From: Lentinula raphanica
Lineage: Eukaryota; Basidiomycota; Agaricomycetes; Agaricales; Omphalotaceae
DNA length: 64,000 bases
Reading direction: 5' to 3'
Assembly (NCBI GenBank): GCA_027919835.1
Contig: JANVFP010000012.1
Coordinates: 1,116,001-1,180,000, forward strand
Shown here: positions 62,081-64,000 of the stretch, piece after piece
How positions within the stretch are numbered: the stretch's first letter is position 1
Layout of the letters: each line of letters begins with the position of its first letter
Translations under genes and position numbers: made by a program
The notes under the pieces: generated by a model
What the model saw: only the letters and a program-made list of their open reading frames with translations
Told to the model about the DNA's origin: nothing
Database searches by the model: none

Positions 62081-64000
62081 ATGAACGGTAGGTACATCTC
62101 GATCGAAAGCCTGCTATTCTCTATATCATGTTCGTTTAGAAAGCGGACCTGCGAGAAGTAACCTTACACCCCCTCGCCGATATGACGATCCCTCGACCAA
62201 GATTTGGTCATTATATCTCGAGCAGGCCGAGAAAGATAACGCAAGAATGACAGAAAGCTGGAAAGCCGACATGGACGCCATCCTCATTTTTGTGGGTTTT
62301 TTCGATGCGTCTACTACATAGTACATTTGACTCAAGGAGCTACATGACCTTTGGTGTTCATCAAAATTCACAGGCAGGTCTATTTTCTGCAAGCGTGACG
62401 GCATTCATTGTCGAAAGCTACAGGAATTTGATGCCAGACAATACCGACACCACAGTCATTCTCCTGGCTCAGATATACCGCCAACTCTCGAATGACACAG
62501 GTTTGGACAGCACCCTTCCATCCGTGTCCAACGTGCTTGACACGAATTCATTCGTGCCTTCTACTTCGTCACTCATTTGTAACATATTGTGGTTCCTCAG
62601 TTTGAGCTTGAGTTTGACAGCGGCTCTCTCAGCTACATTGGTGCAGCAATGGTCCCGTAACTACCTGCAGGCAACTGTGGGCAGAGATATACCATATCAA
62701 CGAGCCAGGATCAGCACATACCTCTACGAAGGTCTGACCAGATTCCACATGAAGAGTATAGTTAATACCATCCCGATGCTGCTGCATGCATCCCTGCTTT
62801 TATTCTTCGCGGGTCTCGTTTTATTCCTGCAACCTGTGAACGCGGGAATCAGCCAGTTGATCCTTTGTTTGCTGGTTATGACAGCAGTGCTCTACATCCT
62901 CATCTCCATCCTTCCCATCTTCCATTTCGATTGTCCATACGAGAGCCCGCTGACAAGGATTTGGTGGAGGATAATTCGCTCAGCACAACTCATATTCATG
63001 AGAGATAGCCAAAGCAGTCCAGGCACGTCTGTTCCGGTTGGTAAATCGTTGCAAAAGGTACGCGAATGGGAAGCTACTAAGATATCCTATGAACGCGACG
63101 AGCGGGACTTCAGAGCTATACGCTGGACTCTCGAGTATTCACCAGATGATAGCTCTCTGGAGCTATTCGCAAGCATTATCCCCGATGTCGTGGCGGGGAT
63201 TGACTACAGTGCCAAGTTGCTTTGCCACCGGCTGCTCAACCGCGAAGACTCGTCTATGCGACTAGGCTTCCGCCTTACCCGTCTTTTGGCAACTTGCACT
63301 TCAAATACCCCCTGGTTCAAGAGGCGTTGTATAGTGACTCTATCCGCAATATGGTCCCTGACGATGATGGCTCTCCCGATGCCCAATACACCGTACGGTC
63401 AGACTCAGGTGCAACCATACATGAATCGAGGAATGCTCAGGTTTGACGAGCATACCTTACGATACATAGAAGTCATCCAAAGCTCTATTCCCGGTATTTC
63501 ATCCCACTTTCGTGAGTTATCTATCGATCATACACTGGTAATTCCTTGCTCATTGCTAGTATTTATAACTAGTCTCGACAGCGACGGTCATTGCTAGATC
63601 ACTGTTAGACATGTTTAGCGACCACGTCCTCTACCTAGAAACAGAGCTACTGAATTACACTCGCACAGGAACTCTGCCAATACGATATCAAGAGCTGGTA
63701 ACGAAAGCTCGCAATAATACATTGCGTCAAGGAGACCCTCTGCTAAAACTAGATCGTATCGACAGAGAAGCCTGGGATATCCACCAGAAGCTCAATGCCG
63801 AACAAAGTGTCCTCTCAGCTTCAACATATGTATCACTTGACTCCTTACTCCGCCACATCAATGACTTCCTGGTCACTGCCCTCATAGACGACGAAGAAGA
63901 GATTGCATTACATGTTCATGCAGCCCTAACCCGTCTTGAAGACTTCCAAGCCCTCCTTCGACAAACGAGTTTTCTCTTGATCCTGGAATACATTGAATCC
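62081..64000 (+). CDS. DUF6535 membrane protein, 3' end outside window
   Basis: Exons 62081-62087, 62140-62291, 62374-63511 and 63573 to the window edge stay in frame for more than 570 residues. The first exon carries only 7 nt (ATG AAC G). The DUF6535 signature is clear: WSLYLEQAEKDNARMTESWK, DMDAILIFAGLFSASVTAFI and SLICNILWFLSLSLSLTAAL. Next come LVQQWSRNYLQ and a paired membrane region (MLLHASLLLFFAGLVLFL, LILCLLVMTAVLYILISIL). About four transmembrane helices are predicted, followed by a long soluble helical region. This family is frequent and variable in Agaricomycetes; its function is unknown. The third intron uses a strong GTGAGT donor at 63512, which resolves the apparent stop at 63597. 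Confidence 0.82.

Noticed and set aside
63512..63597. DUF6535 gene ending at the stop at 63595-63597
   Set aside because: A strong GTGAGT donor at 63512 and acceptor at 63572 restore a long open frame to the window edge, so the stop is intronic or out of frame.
1..64000. tRNA, rRNA or CRISPR array
   Set aside because: I scanned by eye for the T-loop GGTTCGAATCC-type box and for regularly spaced repeats and found none. CRISPR arrays are not expected in a fungal nuclear genome.

Overview
The window looks like nuclear DNA of a basidiomycete fungus, most likely an agaricomycete. Nearly every gene is split by short introns of about 45-70 nt. Exons as short as 7, 11, 20, 27 and 30 nt are needed to make the models work. 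The last gene belongs to the DUF6535 membrane family, which is expanded in Agaricomycetes. The conserved genes (APC1, HET-C, MED11, DAM1, TBCA, LTV1, TAF2, FAB1/PIKfyve, NVJ2-like) are all fungal types. Intergenic spacers in the gene-dense parts are 200-600 bp. Exon models were built by hand from splice consensus, reading frame and family conservation. The main multi-exon models close to a whole number of codons.

Layout. 1-2.7 kb: the 3' part of a SWAP/SURP-type splicing regulator and an unknown protein with a hydrophobic segment. 3-9.1 kb (minus): APC1, the largest subunit of the anaphase-promoting complex. It diverges across a 301-bp, GATA-motif-rich promoter from a 16-exon het-c homologue (9.4-13 kb). 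13.3-19.6 kb: a Mediator MED11-like gene, DAM1 (minus), a Ser/Pro-rich unknown protein and tubulin cofactor A (minus). 20.8-29.2 kb: two paralogous bHLH transcription factors flank a small four-helix membrane protein, with a 3.8-kb stretch that I cannot assign. 29.2-38.9 kb is gene-poor. It holds two poorly resolved unknown genes and a roughly 1.85-kb element bounded by perfect 18-bp inverted repeats. 38.9-41.6 kb: a small Cys-rich, probably GPI-anchored protein and LTV1 (minus). 41.9-60.5 kb: three large genes head to tail, namely TAF2 carrying three C-terminal bromodomain-like modules, FAB1 and an NVJ2/TEX2-type SMP-domain protein. 60.6-64 kb: an unknown protein (minus) and a DUF6535 gene running off the window.

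How the genes relate. Most are housekeeping: mitosis (APC1, DAM1, TBCA), RNA polymerase II transcription (MED11, TAF2, two bHLH factors), ribosome assembly (LTV1) and endolysosomal or contact-site lipid biology (FAB1, NVJ2-like). FAB1 and the NVJ2-like gene are neighbours, both acting at the vacuole in other fungi, and each has a CACGTG about 100 bp before its start.

Most notable: the TAF2-bromodomain architecture; three well-supported GC-AG introns, one at a site where the paralogous gene uses GT-AG; the inverted-repeat element; and the GATA palindrome between APC1 and het-c.
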